Shown here in pieces: positions 36,001 through 61,862 of a stretch of DNA of 64,000 bases. Numbering within the stretch: the stretch's first letter is position 1; the number at the start of each line of letters is the position of its first letter. Source of the stretch: Whitmania pigra (lineage: Eukaryota > Annelida > Clitellata > Hirudinida > Haemopidae). Under the pieces are notes generated by a model that did no database searches, was not told the DNA's origin, and saw only the letters and a program-made list of their open reading frames with translations. The stretch covers positions 4,375,501 through 4,439,500 of the forward strand of contig JAJTWR010000299.1 in NCBI GenBank assembly GCA_021613335.1, written 5' to 3'. Position numbers and translations under genes: made by a program.

Positions 36001-38595
36001 CAATAGTAAGCCTCTCCCATCAAAGATACCTCAAAACATTTTATATTTTGACACAACAAACATTAGTCTTTATAATAAAAAATCACAAAATAATATTTAG
36101 CAATATATTAATCAGTTAAAACTATATTTTAGAAGATATTGCCATTATTCCAACTTACTTTTCAAATTTTGATTTTTTCGAAAATCAGCCAAACATAATA
36201 GGCCACAACTACCGTTGTAAATGAAATAGAGCAACAATATTAGGTGGATTGGTTTGCCTAACCTAATAAATAATTTAAAAATTAATAATTTTGTGATTCT
36301 TTTGGTTTTTGAGGAATGTAGCTCAGAAATTGTAAAATTTATCTAAAAGTTCCAATTTTTAAAAATAAATAATTTGAAAATTAAGCATATTTAATTAATA
36401 AAATTTTGTCAAGTTGTCTATACCTTTATTATCTATATTTATAAATATATATTTATATATATATTATATATTGTTGCAAACGTGGCGCGGAATAATCAAG
36501 TTAGCTATCAAATATTCAGGTTCACGGAAGAATGATTTGTTACACTGTTAAATATTGTCAATGATCACATTTTTAGAGATAACTAATTTCTAACAAAATA
36601 TTTTATATTCCTTATTATAGAGACTAATGCTTGTTGTATCATTCGTGCAAATTTGGTTTCATGTTGTTCGATTTTTACAGTGTTTTTACTGATTGCTCAT
36701 TTAACCCGACTAGCTCCACTTTACCCCATTTTCTCTTAATGGTCCGTAACATACCCATTTCTTTTTATTATGTTACAATATGCATTTATAATGATTATAA
36801 TATTGAATGAAAATAATATTTTAGCTATGTTTGCACGTTTTAGCTCTTTATTGAAATGTAAACATCTTAAATTTGTAAATCAGTTGTCAAAACTGAAAGC
36901 GGAATGCAAGTATTTGGATTGCGAGGTTCCAGTCTTTGCTTTGTGCGATAGAAAAAGTTCAAACAAGGAGAAGGAGGTTTTGACTTTCAAGCAGAGACAG
37001 CTGGGTGTCCTCGTCTTTTCAAGCACTACTGGATGGTGGCTCATCAAAATGGTGGATGGGACCACCACATCACTAGGGTGGGTGCCAAGGGACTTTTGGA
37101 GAATAGTACCGGTAAGTCGAACAATTAATGCACTAATTGCAGTTTCCGAATTGATAAAACTTCACCAGATGATGATTAAGAATTAAACCAAAATAGGAAT
37201 GTATCAAACTCGCACAAAATAATAAATCATTCATTCTCAACGGTTAAACATTTAAAGAAAAATATCGAAAAGACACGCAGATTCTAAAATCAAAATACAT
37301 TCTTATAATGCAGGAAAGCATGGAAGATGATTATAGCAACTGCAACTATAGTCCTTGGCTGCTCAGCGAATTAAATGTCGCGGACTTGGAAAAGAAACTT
37401 CTTGCAACTGGAAATGATAGAAACTTTCTCTTTATTTACGACAAAAAGGTTTTTAAAATCAATTTTTCATAAAATCCTTTCTAAAAACTGTCTGATTTGG
37501 TCGAAATCCCTGTGCAGTATCAGTTAGTGGTATTTAGGAATCGACCGGCTTCGGAAAATTTTATCCGGGGTTTAGCCCGAGAATGTCATAAATAATGTAA
37601 AAGAAATTTGATACTTTAAAATGCGAACATCTATTCCATGTCTGAATCCAAGTAACCATAAAGATACAGGAATGTCCTTTCAGCTTTTCCAAAGTGCAAA
37701 CCCTATTAAAACTTTAAAAGGTGACCTTTTACTTTCCATCCTAAAGTCAAGCGACCCAGAAAGTCTGAATTTTTCTTGAGAAAAGGTTGATAACCAAAGA
37801 TAAGAAACGAATGAAGGAATAGTGAACACAAGTTTTACATGTGCAAACGAGTCTTGAAATGATGGAATTACGGCCACATAACTGCATTCATCAATGAATT
37901 TGCATGCTAGCATTGCAAATAGTTTTAAGAAGTTCAAAGAAGCTGAAACTTACACTGTTAATACGTTAGAAAGTTTCTTACCTAATCATGTATTTTGTAT
38001 CCCGGCCTAGGCTAAAAATGTGCGTTGATCCCTAGTGGAAGCCCATAAGCCAACCTCTATCTTCCCTGATAATCTCACAAGCAAACGAAAGGTTTTAAGC
38101 CTTTTCTGGATTGTGGGGCCCTGAGCGGTGGCACAGGCCGACCATGCCTAAACATGACATTGTTATAAACGAAACTTTAATGGAAGAATGATATTAGATT
38201 ATAAGGAATATTAATAGATTTTGTTTTTATTTAATAATTTTATTTCTTCAATTGAATTAGCTAATAAATTTAAAGAAAACAAGTTATTACATGTCTAGAT
38301 ATGACAAGAATGTATTTAGAAACAATTTAAGGAATTTTTAAAGTTTCAGTTTCAATATCTATATTAATATATATATTTGATAACTCAATTATCTCAGGAG
38401 CAGTCTTATATTCTTCTGATAAAGTGCAACACTGAGGTTCACAGCTACGTAGTCAACATCCTTCCAGACAAAAAACTGGTTTTTAGCGGGAAGTACTTCC
38501 AAACCCTGGACAACTTGGTCCTCTACTTCAAACGAGTGTCTTTCAGTGTCAATGGGATTGATTGTACTCTTGGTGCGCCATTTAAATATAACTGA
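33018..38595 (+). CDS. Gene C: SH3-SH2 adaptor with tyrosine motifs, 5' incomplete
   Basis: Eight exons keep one open frame of at least 361 codons: 33018-33090, 34004-34105, 34517-34634, 35196-35339, 35777-35865, 36884-37111, 37314-37448, 38398-38595 (stop TGA). Numbering starts at the first visible codon. Residues 1-175 hold candidate phosphotyrosine sites: SHYAEV (ITIM-like), TLYRLL, PKYKNP (YxN, GRB2-type), PVYVDM (YxxM, PI3K-type). They also hold DKPPPQMPVLPAP (proline-rich). SH3 spans ~189-251 (VPVFALCD, EVLTFKQRQLG, GWWLIKM, GWVPRDF). SH2 spans ~266-345 (PWLLSELNVADLEKKLLATG, NFLFIYDKK, SYILLIKCN, YFQTLDNLVLYFKR). The FLVR Arg is replaced by Ile292. No kinase domain follows. The family could not be named. 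Exon 2 and exon 1 borders are less certain (alternative acceptor 33024). Confidence 0.75.
34646..35133. mobile_element. hAT-type MITE
   Basis: It starts CAGTGGTTCTCAACC and ends with the inverted GGTTGAGAACCACTG. The GGACCGG motifs near both ends and the 488-bp length match non-autonomous hAT elements. The flanks CAATAATG and CAGTAATA are only an imperfect 8-bp duplication. It sits in an intron of gene C, 11 bp after the exon ending at 34634. Confidence 0.8.
36504..36585. repeat. Dispersed repeat pair, copy 1
   Basis: AATATTCAGG, GATTTGTTAC and AATGATCACATTTTTAGAGA recur in the same order at 38624-38702. This copy is intronic in gene C. Confidence 0.5.
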
Positions 38596-38620
38596 CGTGA
38601 TAGTTTCCGGGTCGTTAGTT

Positions 38621-38626
38621 AATAAA
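38621..38626 (+). promoter_or_regulatory. Poly(A) signal of gene C
   Basis: AATAAA 26 bp after the stop of gene C, at the left edge of the dispersed repeat copy. Confidence 0.45.
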
Positions 38627-38702
38627 TATTCAGGATCACGGATTCGATGAAGACGATTTGTTACTCTCTTAAATATTTTTAATGATCACATTTTTAGAGA
38701 TT
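38624..38702. repeat. Dispersed repeat pair, copy 2
   Basis: Partner of 36504-36585. It overlaps the presumed 3' UTR of gene C. Confidence 0.5.
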
Positions 38703-38989
38703 AAGCTTATTCGTTGACATTAAAGTCTTACTGACTGAAAATTAATTAAATAGATAAGTTAAATTAAGGACACTGTTTGTAGCTGGACAAGTTTTACTGG
38801 AGTCTTCATATTAGTTTTGAACCAATTTTATTTCTAAGATGTCACTTTGCATTTCAAAAATTTTGCGAATAAATACTTTTACTTGATTTGTTAATTTATG
38901 CGTCTGAATTATTATTAGGCATTAGCGATAGAAAATTTCACAGTATACAATTTACTGTATCAAATAACTAGCATTAATTAAAAAAGCAG

Positions 38990-39623
38990 GTGCAGCTACC
39001 TTTTGCAGCTATTAAGATAATTTTGAATAAAGGAAAAACGCTGCCAAATTCCGCAAAAATTAAACTATTAAACCAAATGAACCAGGGAATGATTCTCTCC
39101 ATTTTAAACGTAAATGGCAAATTTATGTTCTGTCGTGAAGAGACAAAAGAATGCCTTTTTTTCCTAGAGAAGCGTTCGAAAAAAGCAAAAAAGAAATTTT
39201 TACTCCTTTCGTCAATTCAATGAACGCCCTCCTTAGAAATGCACAACACTATGATGTACTGGAAACAAATGATGATGATGATGTTTGTTGTATCGTTGGC
39301 TCGATAGAAAGCAACAGCGGTAAACTTAAAGTATTTATTAACGTACAAAATTTATTAATTAATATAACTTGCAAATTGTATCAGTAGTAAGCCCTAAATT
39401 CAAACGAACGGGAGTATTATCGTAACAAGTGCGCCAGAAGGTAGCCTCCATGCTCGGTGCACAAGCTACGTGATCAATGTTTATGATTACGATGATTAAT
39501 AAGGATTATAGTGGTGACAAAGAATTAGATTTTACTACAGGCATTGCAATCGTCTTTGCTTGCGAAAAATTTCTTCCACTGGGCGATAATCACTCTGGAT
39601 GGTGGTCAGTTGTCCCCAGATGA
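38990..39623 (+). pseudogene. Possible exon pair of an unidentified gene, frameshifted
   Basis: 38990-39319 begins after AAAAAGCAG and ends before GTAAAC. It codes for LPFAAIKIILNKGKTLP and NVNGKFMFCREETKECLF. At a run of seven T (39156-39162) the sensible frame jumps to FPREAFEKSKKEIFTPFVNS and continues to the donor in phase 1. A second exon, 39541-39623 (acceptor CTACAG), continues in frame as IVFACEKFLPLGDNHSGWWS to a stop. The first part weakly resembles the strand pattern of CABIT domains, which would suit the neighbourhood, and GWW recalls the SH3 of gene C. Unproven; it could be a decayed relative of genes A-C. Confidence 0.35.
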
Positions 39624-39699
39624 ATTGGTAAAACTTTTCACAGGCAAAGACAGCTCCTTCTCAATTTGAGCGTGGCGGGTTTTTGCATCTGTAAGAGCT

Positions 39700-41775
39700 C
39701 TTGAGGCACATGCTATCGTTTGACCTTATTGAAGACAAAACCCTAATCCTGACAAAGAGGTGTCAGTTTGAATTTTGCAACAAGCAGCAGCATCATTTTG
39801 TGGAGATGTGCGAAGAGGTGGATATATTAGACAAAACTTCTATCTAGAAAGTATATTCCATATTTTGGCTCAAAAAAAATTGGACAACTCAGGAAAATTG
39901 TTCAAACTGACTCGGCATGAGTTACATACTTTTGCATAATTAAATGTTTAAATAATTTGCATTTTGTGCAGTTATATTCATGTAAAATGATGGCGTCAAA
40001 TGAATAAAGTCATAATATATTAATTTGAAATAATATATTACTTTATTAAAAAACAACCGCAGAATTAAGAATCTACAGAAGTCTCCTTATTTAGTCTCTT
40101 ATTATATTGAATAATGGATGATTTTCGATGCCAAGGCGGCTAGTGAAGGCAAAATTATTTTTAACAAATTTCTTCTTTGAGCATTCGTTTATTTGTTTAA
40201 CAACTTTGAGAAAAAAGTCAGAATTAATTTACTTATAAACAATAATAACTCTGTATAATATTACAATTATTATTAAAAACCTTACTATTTGTAATATTAA
40301 TCCGACGATGTTTAACAAGTAAATTTAAAAGGTATCAGTTTGCATATTTATTCTATTTTGAATTTTTATTGTCAAAATCAGTCAAAAGCAGAAATTGCTA
40401 TAATATTGTTATTATAATAGATCAACGATAACAAAGATAGAACTAGAAATATTAATTATATTGATTATTAACTTTTGTATTAGTACTAAAAATATTAATC
40501 TGATAAACTGATCACAAAAAGATTTTAAATTTCTAAAGTTATGGTAAATTGTTTGCAAAATTAATGATAATGGGCCAAAACTATAATAAAAAAATAACGA
40601 TCAATACACAAATGAAGAATGTAAACAAGGAAAACAAAATAAATAAAATATAAATAAATAAATACACTAGATATAATCAAATATTATTAAAAACACATAA
40701 ATCAAGTTTATTTGCAATCCAATGAACCAATTTAACTACATTTTGTTTACTTGTCATATATATATGATATTAAATTGGTTACTGGTGACTTTTTCCCATT
40801 GAAAATTAGTCCTGTTTATAACTGAGAAGTCTTCGACTGACACTGAACTTTCAAATAAGCTGGGAGAATAACCTTAATTGGTTGTGGCTTAGCTTCCAAA
40901 AAGGGAAGTGTTTAAAATATTTAGATAACGGACCGATAATAAGTTAAGCGTGCCGTGATGTTGACAATTATGAACCATCGCGCTGGAAACTGGCACATAT
41001 TTTAAGTTAATTAATCAAGCGCCTTAAACTGGCTGTTATGAATACAATAGAAAGTGGCTTTGTTGTAAATTCAGCGGCGACTCAGGATATAAAAATCGGC
41101 GGCGGCTGTGATATTATTCATCTTGGCTCGGCATAACTACAAATCGGCTGACGGCTCCCAGGTCTAGCACTGTCCCCAGTTCATACTCTTCCACAATTAA
41201 AGTCGGATGTCCTTATCTGGTAATCTAGTGACCCTCGGCACATCCTCTCTTTACCAAACAGTGTTGCCGACAGTGACTGATAGAAGAGTTCTGAAGCACG
41301 ATCAATAACATATTTCTTACCGTGTCAGACAAACAAGCCTCTAACCAACGTTTCCGCAAACATGAATGTCGCTTTAGCTCACTAGACTACCAGTTAAAAA
41401 ACATCCGGTCGCAGAAAATATATCGCCTGAAAATTCATCGCAGACTCTTGAAATTGTGATTTCTTTTGATCAGAAGGCCACTTATTTTTATTATATTTGA
41501 TGTGTTTATAAAATCTTTGTGCAACTTCAAACTTAAACAGCCTTTGATCAAGAGATGATGAATAAACTATTTACAGTGCATTAAGAAACTGATTTTTATT
41601 TAAATCTAAATTTGGAACAAAGCAAATACTATAGAATTAATATTTCACGTAGCCGCCATCTTTTTTCGACGCATCATGCGAATCGCTTTCTTTAAAAACT
41701 TTATCTAATTGCAGTTCGTTAATTTCTCGAATGGCAAGTTTGACTCTGCCCATCTATCAAAGAACGCGGCTTTAC
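39700..41775. other. Intergenic, nothing recognised
   Basis: AT-rich except for a GC-richer patch at 41060-41420 containing GATATAAAAATCGGCGG. No gene, transposon end or RNA could be supported. Confidence 0.4.
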
Positions 41776-41778
41776 TAA

Positions 41779-41945
41779 TATCATTTAATAATTAGTAACA
41801 TTATTAATATCACTTAATAATTACTAACATTATTAATATCACTTAATAATTACTAACATTATTAATATCACTTAATAATTACTAACATTATTAATATCAC
41901 TTAATAATTACTAACATTATTAATATCACTTAATAATTACTAACA
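41779..41945. repeat. 29-bp tandem repeat, about 5-6 copies
   Basis: The unit TAACATTATTAATATCACTT + AATAATTAC repeats nearly perfectly. It is contiguous, without spacers. Confidence 0.9.
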
Positions 41946-41949
41946 GTTT

Positions 41950-43110
41950 TAACATGACACCAAAGAAAAAGGTCCAATGGGGTTAAGTGGTGGTCAAGAA
42001 ATTGATCCACACAGGCCAATCCATTTGTTCGGGAAAATGTCGTTCAGAAATTGTCGCACAAATAAAGAGTAGTGGTTTGTTGAAACACTGCTTGATGCAA
42101 CATGTTCAAGTTTTGAAATTCCGGAATAAGAAAATTTTCAGCATGGCCCATCATTGATTGTGGGTTCTGGAAAGAAGGGTTCAATAATGCGCGACTTCCT
42201 TAGAGCGCGTCAAATATCGATCTTCGAAAAAACTTTCATGCTGTCAGATTTCATGTGGCTTTTCGGTTCCTCAAATGCGGCAATTGGGACAATTCGCCTT
42301 CTCACTTATGCGAAACGTTGCTTTGACGGAGAAAGTCAATTTATCAAGAAAGTTGTCGAAGTTTGCAATTTTTGATGCTCATGATGAGTTGACAAAAGTT
42401 CAATTCGGAATTAAAATCTTCTTCCCGGTGACCCGTCATAACAGCCCGGCGACAAAATAGCCCCGACAACACAGCCCGTCAAAATAGCCCCGCGACAAAA
42501 TAGCCAGGACAAAATAGCCCCATCAATGTATTTAAAAAAATTTTATGAGTTGGATACATTAACCGATAACTGGTTCCAAATTTAATTCGAAATTAGTGGT
42601 TTGAAGATTTATCGTCTAAAATATTATTAGGATACTGTCTACTTTCTCACTTTACATGGACTTTTCAAGTTGGTATTTAATATAAATTATCCTCACCTTA
42701 TCATCACGTCATGTGGACATGTAACAAATCCACAAGGAAACACTTCTACCGCTATTTTGACGGTGCTATTTTGTCGCCGGGCTATATTGACGGGGTGCCC
42801 TTCTTCCCGTAACATTTGCACCACTCGAATTTTATAAGCGTATTTGTGTAATTTCGATTTCAGAATCTTGCGAACAGAAGAAACTGGAAAGTTCAGCTCA
42901 GAGGACGCACGTCATAATGATTTTTTGGGGCTCTGATCGAATGCCCTCTCAACATAACTGCCTCTAAACTGATAAACTATGCTGGCCTTCCTGAACGAGG
43001 TCTATGGTTCACTGATCTTGTTTCTTTTAACTGTTTTCACCTGTTTCATTTTCATCCAATTTTCATTAGTGTTTCTATGTGGTGCAGCTTTCCAGTAATG
43101 TCCCACTGCT
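41950..43110 (-). mobile_element. IS630-type (mariner-superfamily) transposase relic
   Basis: The minus strand, from 43090 down, shows FDQSPKKSL, stop, RASSELNFPVSSVRKILKSK and LHKYAYKIRVVQML (helix-turn-helix region). After the nested MITE it shows FSVKATFRISEKANCPNCRI, stop, GTEKPHEI, then FPEQMDWPVWIN and PHWTFFFGV. The order matches a transposase family frequent in arthropods (SP+KS.RRASRELG..; FHVSGKVN.HN.RIWG.ENPH; RWIGR.GP..WP.RSPDLTP.DFFLWG). Many stops and frameshifts are present. Confidence 0.8.
42427..42799. mobile_element. MITE nested in the transposase relic, 9-bp target duplication
   Basis: The ends are inverted: GGTGACCCGTCATAACAGCC on the left, and the reverse complement of the right end is GGCACCCCGTCAATATAGCC, both followed by CGGCGACAAAATAGC. 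CTTCTTCCC occurs directly on both sides (42418-42426 and 42800-42808). A 9-bp duplication points to a Mutator-type (MULE) transposase in trans. It has no coding content. Confidence 0.85.
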
Positions 43111-44033
43111 AACGTGACAGATTTCAACTCAGCCGTAGCACCTAGTTAACTTTCATTTCAACGGTCGCCGTTTCAAAAGATTCAAAAATGATTCCAAACT
43201 GATTATCCTAGAATAGAAATAGACTGTCGTTTTCAAAATTCCGAATCAAAGACAAAACGAACTTCCTAGTACCCTTTAAACTATTATCTCCATCATCTCT
43301 TGAGCAAAAGTTATTTAACTTTGAATTTGCAAAATCATTGTCGAAAAAGTGATGCGAATAATTTTACTGATTTTACAGGTTATACGTTAGCGACGTATTT
43401 GAACCGCACAAAAACCGCTTAGAGGTTTAGAACACCTTAGCGCTTTGTCGCCAACGACTACTTTGACAAGAGATTGTGTTTATTTTATTAACGTCCATTT
43501 CATATTTAGCTTATAAGCAAAATGCTTGCTTAACTTTCCGCTGAGATGCTTAACTGCCACGCTATTTTCAATACTCGCCATTGTCGTTCACGTTCTAAGT
43601 ATCAATGATAATGTGGGGGAAAGACAAGTAGCCAAAACGAAGACTACTCAAATTAAAATAAATTTAAAAAATACCGATTAATCGATTTTAACCGATTACA
43701 ATTTTTAATTTGCCTATTAATTCTAATTAAATCTAGATTATATCTTAAATTAATTAGTTAATTAATTAATCACTTTTGCCATCAATTCATTCAACTTGCG
43801 ACAAAATTCTCTCATAAGTCCCTCATAAAATTGGCTTGAATTTTCTGAACACTTCCTTTCTTGTATCTACTTTATTTGAAAATAAATTTCAAAACAGATA
43901 CGAAATCTAGTGCTGTTGCCTCCGTGAGAAGAGAGTTTTCCAACCTGTTTTAATGTCTTAAATCTTTTATTTTTGCACGTTACTTGTTCAAATACTTTCT
44001 ATCAATCACTCCATGTGTTTCACCGCACCGAGC

Positions 44034-44040
44034 TATAAAA
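44034..44040 (+). promoter_or_regulatory. Candidate TATA box of the K2P gene
   Basis: TATAAAA sits in a locally GC-richer stretch (CACCGAGC before, CTCTCGAGCGAGCAGACG after), 495 bp upstream of the start codon. Position and context suit a core promoter; no transcript evidence is available. Confidence 0.4.
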
Positions 44041-44534
44041 CTCTCGAGCGAGCAGACGATAAGTCAAAATCTTGCGCTCGTACTTTTCAAAGCTAGTATT
44101 CATTTTAAGACGTGGAGTGGATAGAAATGCACCTTCATAAATTGGATGCTTTTTTAACTTTTTCTTGAAGTCGATTTTGTGTTATTCAAATTCAAAGTTC
44201 TGGCAGAATTTCTCAGAATCAAAGTTTGTTTTGACTTTTTGTTTACTGTGCGTTTAAAAGATATGGTGTGACGCAGGAATCAGTGAATTTGTCTATTATA
44301 ATTTAGACAAACTGAACTTAATTTTGTTCGAACTTTAAAGAACCTCAGCGTTTGGCTTTCTTAAATTTTGTTTCCTGTGTAAGATGCTGAACAAACAAAT
44401 TCCTCATTCACTTGAAGTGGAAATCCTGGTTAATCGAATGCAAAAGTACTTGATTGAAGATCGCGAAATCTTACGATGACTGGCTGAATTGCCGAGTCTG
44501 CACGCAGTCTTTTCGAAACACCCAGAAAATCACC

Positions 44535-59403
<14,869 letters not shown>

Positions 59404-59523
59404 TTTCTCTCCATCAGCAATTTCCCTATTTGGTAAAATATGAAAAATTAAACTTCCTGAATATTTCGCGAACAACGTATTTTTAAGTCCTTTGTTGTTT
59501 AATTTATTTGTATCCTGCCGTTC

Positions 59524-59529
59524 AATAAA
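59524..59529 (+). promoter_or_regulatory. Poly(A) signal of the K2P gene
   Basis: AATAAA 121 bp after the K2P stop codon, followed by a T-rich stretch. Confidence 0.6.
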
Positions 59530-60044
59530 CTCTTTTAATTTGCTCATAATTGTAATAGAGCTTTAATTCAATCTAAATGTTTAATTTACATCGGAATTTA
59601 CACCCTTAAAAGAATTTTTTGTTCTTTTCTTTGCAGTATCGATCTCCTTTTAGTTTTTATTTACACTTACACAAATAACCTAAACATTCTAACAAATCGT
59701 CGATTCACGACGTCGAGTCAAGAAAAAAATGTGATGTAATGATTGTTCTTTTTTTCGTCTCTAGGCCAGGATGCATGTTCGGTCTGGGATAGCAAACACC
59801 TCTTTAACAATTGTAAATCAAAGAATAAACGCGTTGCATAGTTTCTATTAAAAGGATTGCGAAGATGAATGATTGCGAAGCTGAAGTTCTTTGTACTAAA
59901 ACTTTTTCTTAAGACTGTTATAAAAATCATTCAAATCTAGACAGTCTGAACGTTAACAAATGTTATAACCCAATTGGACTGAAATGGGCCTTCGAACTTT
60001 CACGATGGCGGCAAGGATTCCCGTTGCGTGAACACCGTCCTAAT

Positions 60045-60260
60045 CATCTCAGCCAGCGGTCGCAAACCTTTCAGAACCCACGGACCACTGAAGTTGCGAT
60101 TTTGAATCTAGCGGACCAGTAACGTTATTTTATTAAAGTACAAATATCTGTGAAATAATTATAATTAAAAAAGTAAAATTGTTATTGCGAAATAGTAATC
60201 ACACTTTTTTAATTATAACAAGTCAATTAATGTGATATTTGCTTGAAATAACTTCGTGGA
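60045..60260. mobile_element. hAT-like terminal fragment
   Basis: CAGCGGTCGCAAACCTTTCA then GAACCCACGGACCACTGAAG resembles the left end of hAT elements. The opposite end was not found. Confidence 0.5.
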
Positions 60261-60269
60261 TTCCGTTGA

Positions 60270-61862
60270 CGTTACTGCAGAGAGCACTCTATTTTAAGCC
60301 AATGAGGTGTTTTCTGTTGCCGTAAAAAAAAATCACAGAATCTCATCGAGAAATTTATTTTAAAGCAAAAATGGAATTTTTTTGAATTCTCATATTTATT
60401 ACTTTTATTAACATTTATTACTTTAAAAGACAAGTGGGCTTCTTAGCAGAATGCTCGGCATCGTCTCACTTTAATATGCATCGCATTTAAAAATTAACCT
60501 AAGCCCACTTCAACTGCTTTAGTGCTAATTATTTTTTATAGAAGATGAGGCCGTGACTAATTATACTATCATTTCGCGGGCTGAACTACTCGAAAATAGA
60601 ATTGCTAAATGCACTGATTAACTCAGCTGTAATCACTTTGAAATGGACTTATTATATACCTAATTTCTTCAGTTCTCTTTTACAGCCTTGCTAATAATAA
60701 CCATTCGAATCTACGCTTTCGTTTCAAGATGTTTGAGGAGAAGTGGCTCTAACCTCCCAAAATTGTTAAATTAATAGATAAATTTGTTTTATTAACTGTT
60801 TTTAATTGTCAGTGTCCTGATATTTAACAAGTAGTAACTGCATAACATTAGAAAAATCATCTTTGAAAAGGAAAAAGTCTAAAAAACGATCCTTAAAAAT
60901 CACTATTCCCCAAAATTAAAATACCAAAACCACCCGAAAAATTTGATGAGGGGCCAATGTTAAATAGTGTTTAAATAAGGTATTCAAATTTTTAATTTTT
61001 GTTCACTTTTAATTAAATAAAAGCAAAAATTAGAAATAAAAAGTCTCTTTCTTGAATTTTTAGATCATTAAAGTTTAAATAGTTTCTGATAACGATTTGC
61101 AAAAATATAAACATTCCGAGTCGAGTGGTTACTACTTAGGCTGTGTACGCTTCAGGCATGCATTAATTTCAATTCATAAGTTGTAGTTTATTTTAAACTT
61201 CATTTTCGTTTGAGACCCATGGCTTTCGATTAGGCTTCTAAGGTTTTTTCTTGTAACAACTTTTTGTGTCAGGTAGGACATGTCATTTTATGCCTGCAAT
61301 AAATCTTGTAGGACATTGTTAAAGTTGCGCAATTGTTTATAGGAGTTTAGGATTAGATATTAAAGGATAACTGATGTACTTTCTGCAAAGTTTATCACTT
61401 TCTTTTTTGTAGCTGCAGATCCAGTATTTTAAAACAAAAAGACGGCTTAAACTGCATAATCCAATAATGTTAGCAACAATTTTTAATTTCGATTTGTTGA
61501 GCTTTAAAAACCAAATTTATTTTTAAATTTTATTCTCAGCAATATTATCTGCAAAATGTTACTGTTGCATTAATCAATTTTGAAAAAGTGGAAAGTTTAA
61601 GTTTAGTTATTTTATTGAATGAAGGGCTTTAAATGGAGCTGAAAATATTAAAATAAGTAATGGGATACTGAAATTTATCTGAACATTAATGTCCACTCTC
61701 TTGCCATCCAATAAATTCTTAAATGTTGTGGGATAGGTAGCAAGATTTATTTTTTGATTCAGATTATAATGTTTTAAATATTTTGTATGATTTCATCTTT
61801 GTTTTCATTCTTCTCAACACCAATTTTGATGAAAATAACTCAACCTAATCTGAAAACCTTAG
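60270..61862. other. Region between K2P and TMCC exons, nothing recognised
   Basis: AT-rich. It may hold upstream exons or an intron of the TMCC gene, but none could be chosen. Confidence 0.4.

Noticed and set aside
41779..41945. Possible CRISPR-like array
   Set aside because: Units of 29 bp are contiguous without spacers, and the host is a eukaryote.
42154..42460. Plus-strand open frames of 60-73 codons
   Set aside because: They are antisense to the recognisable transposase relic on the minus strand.
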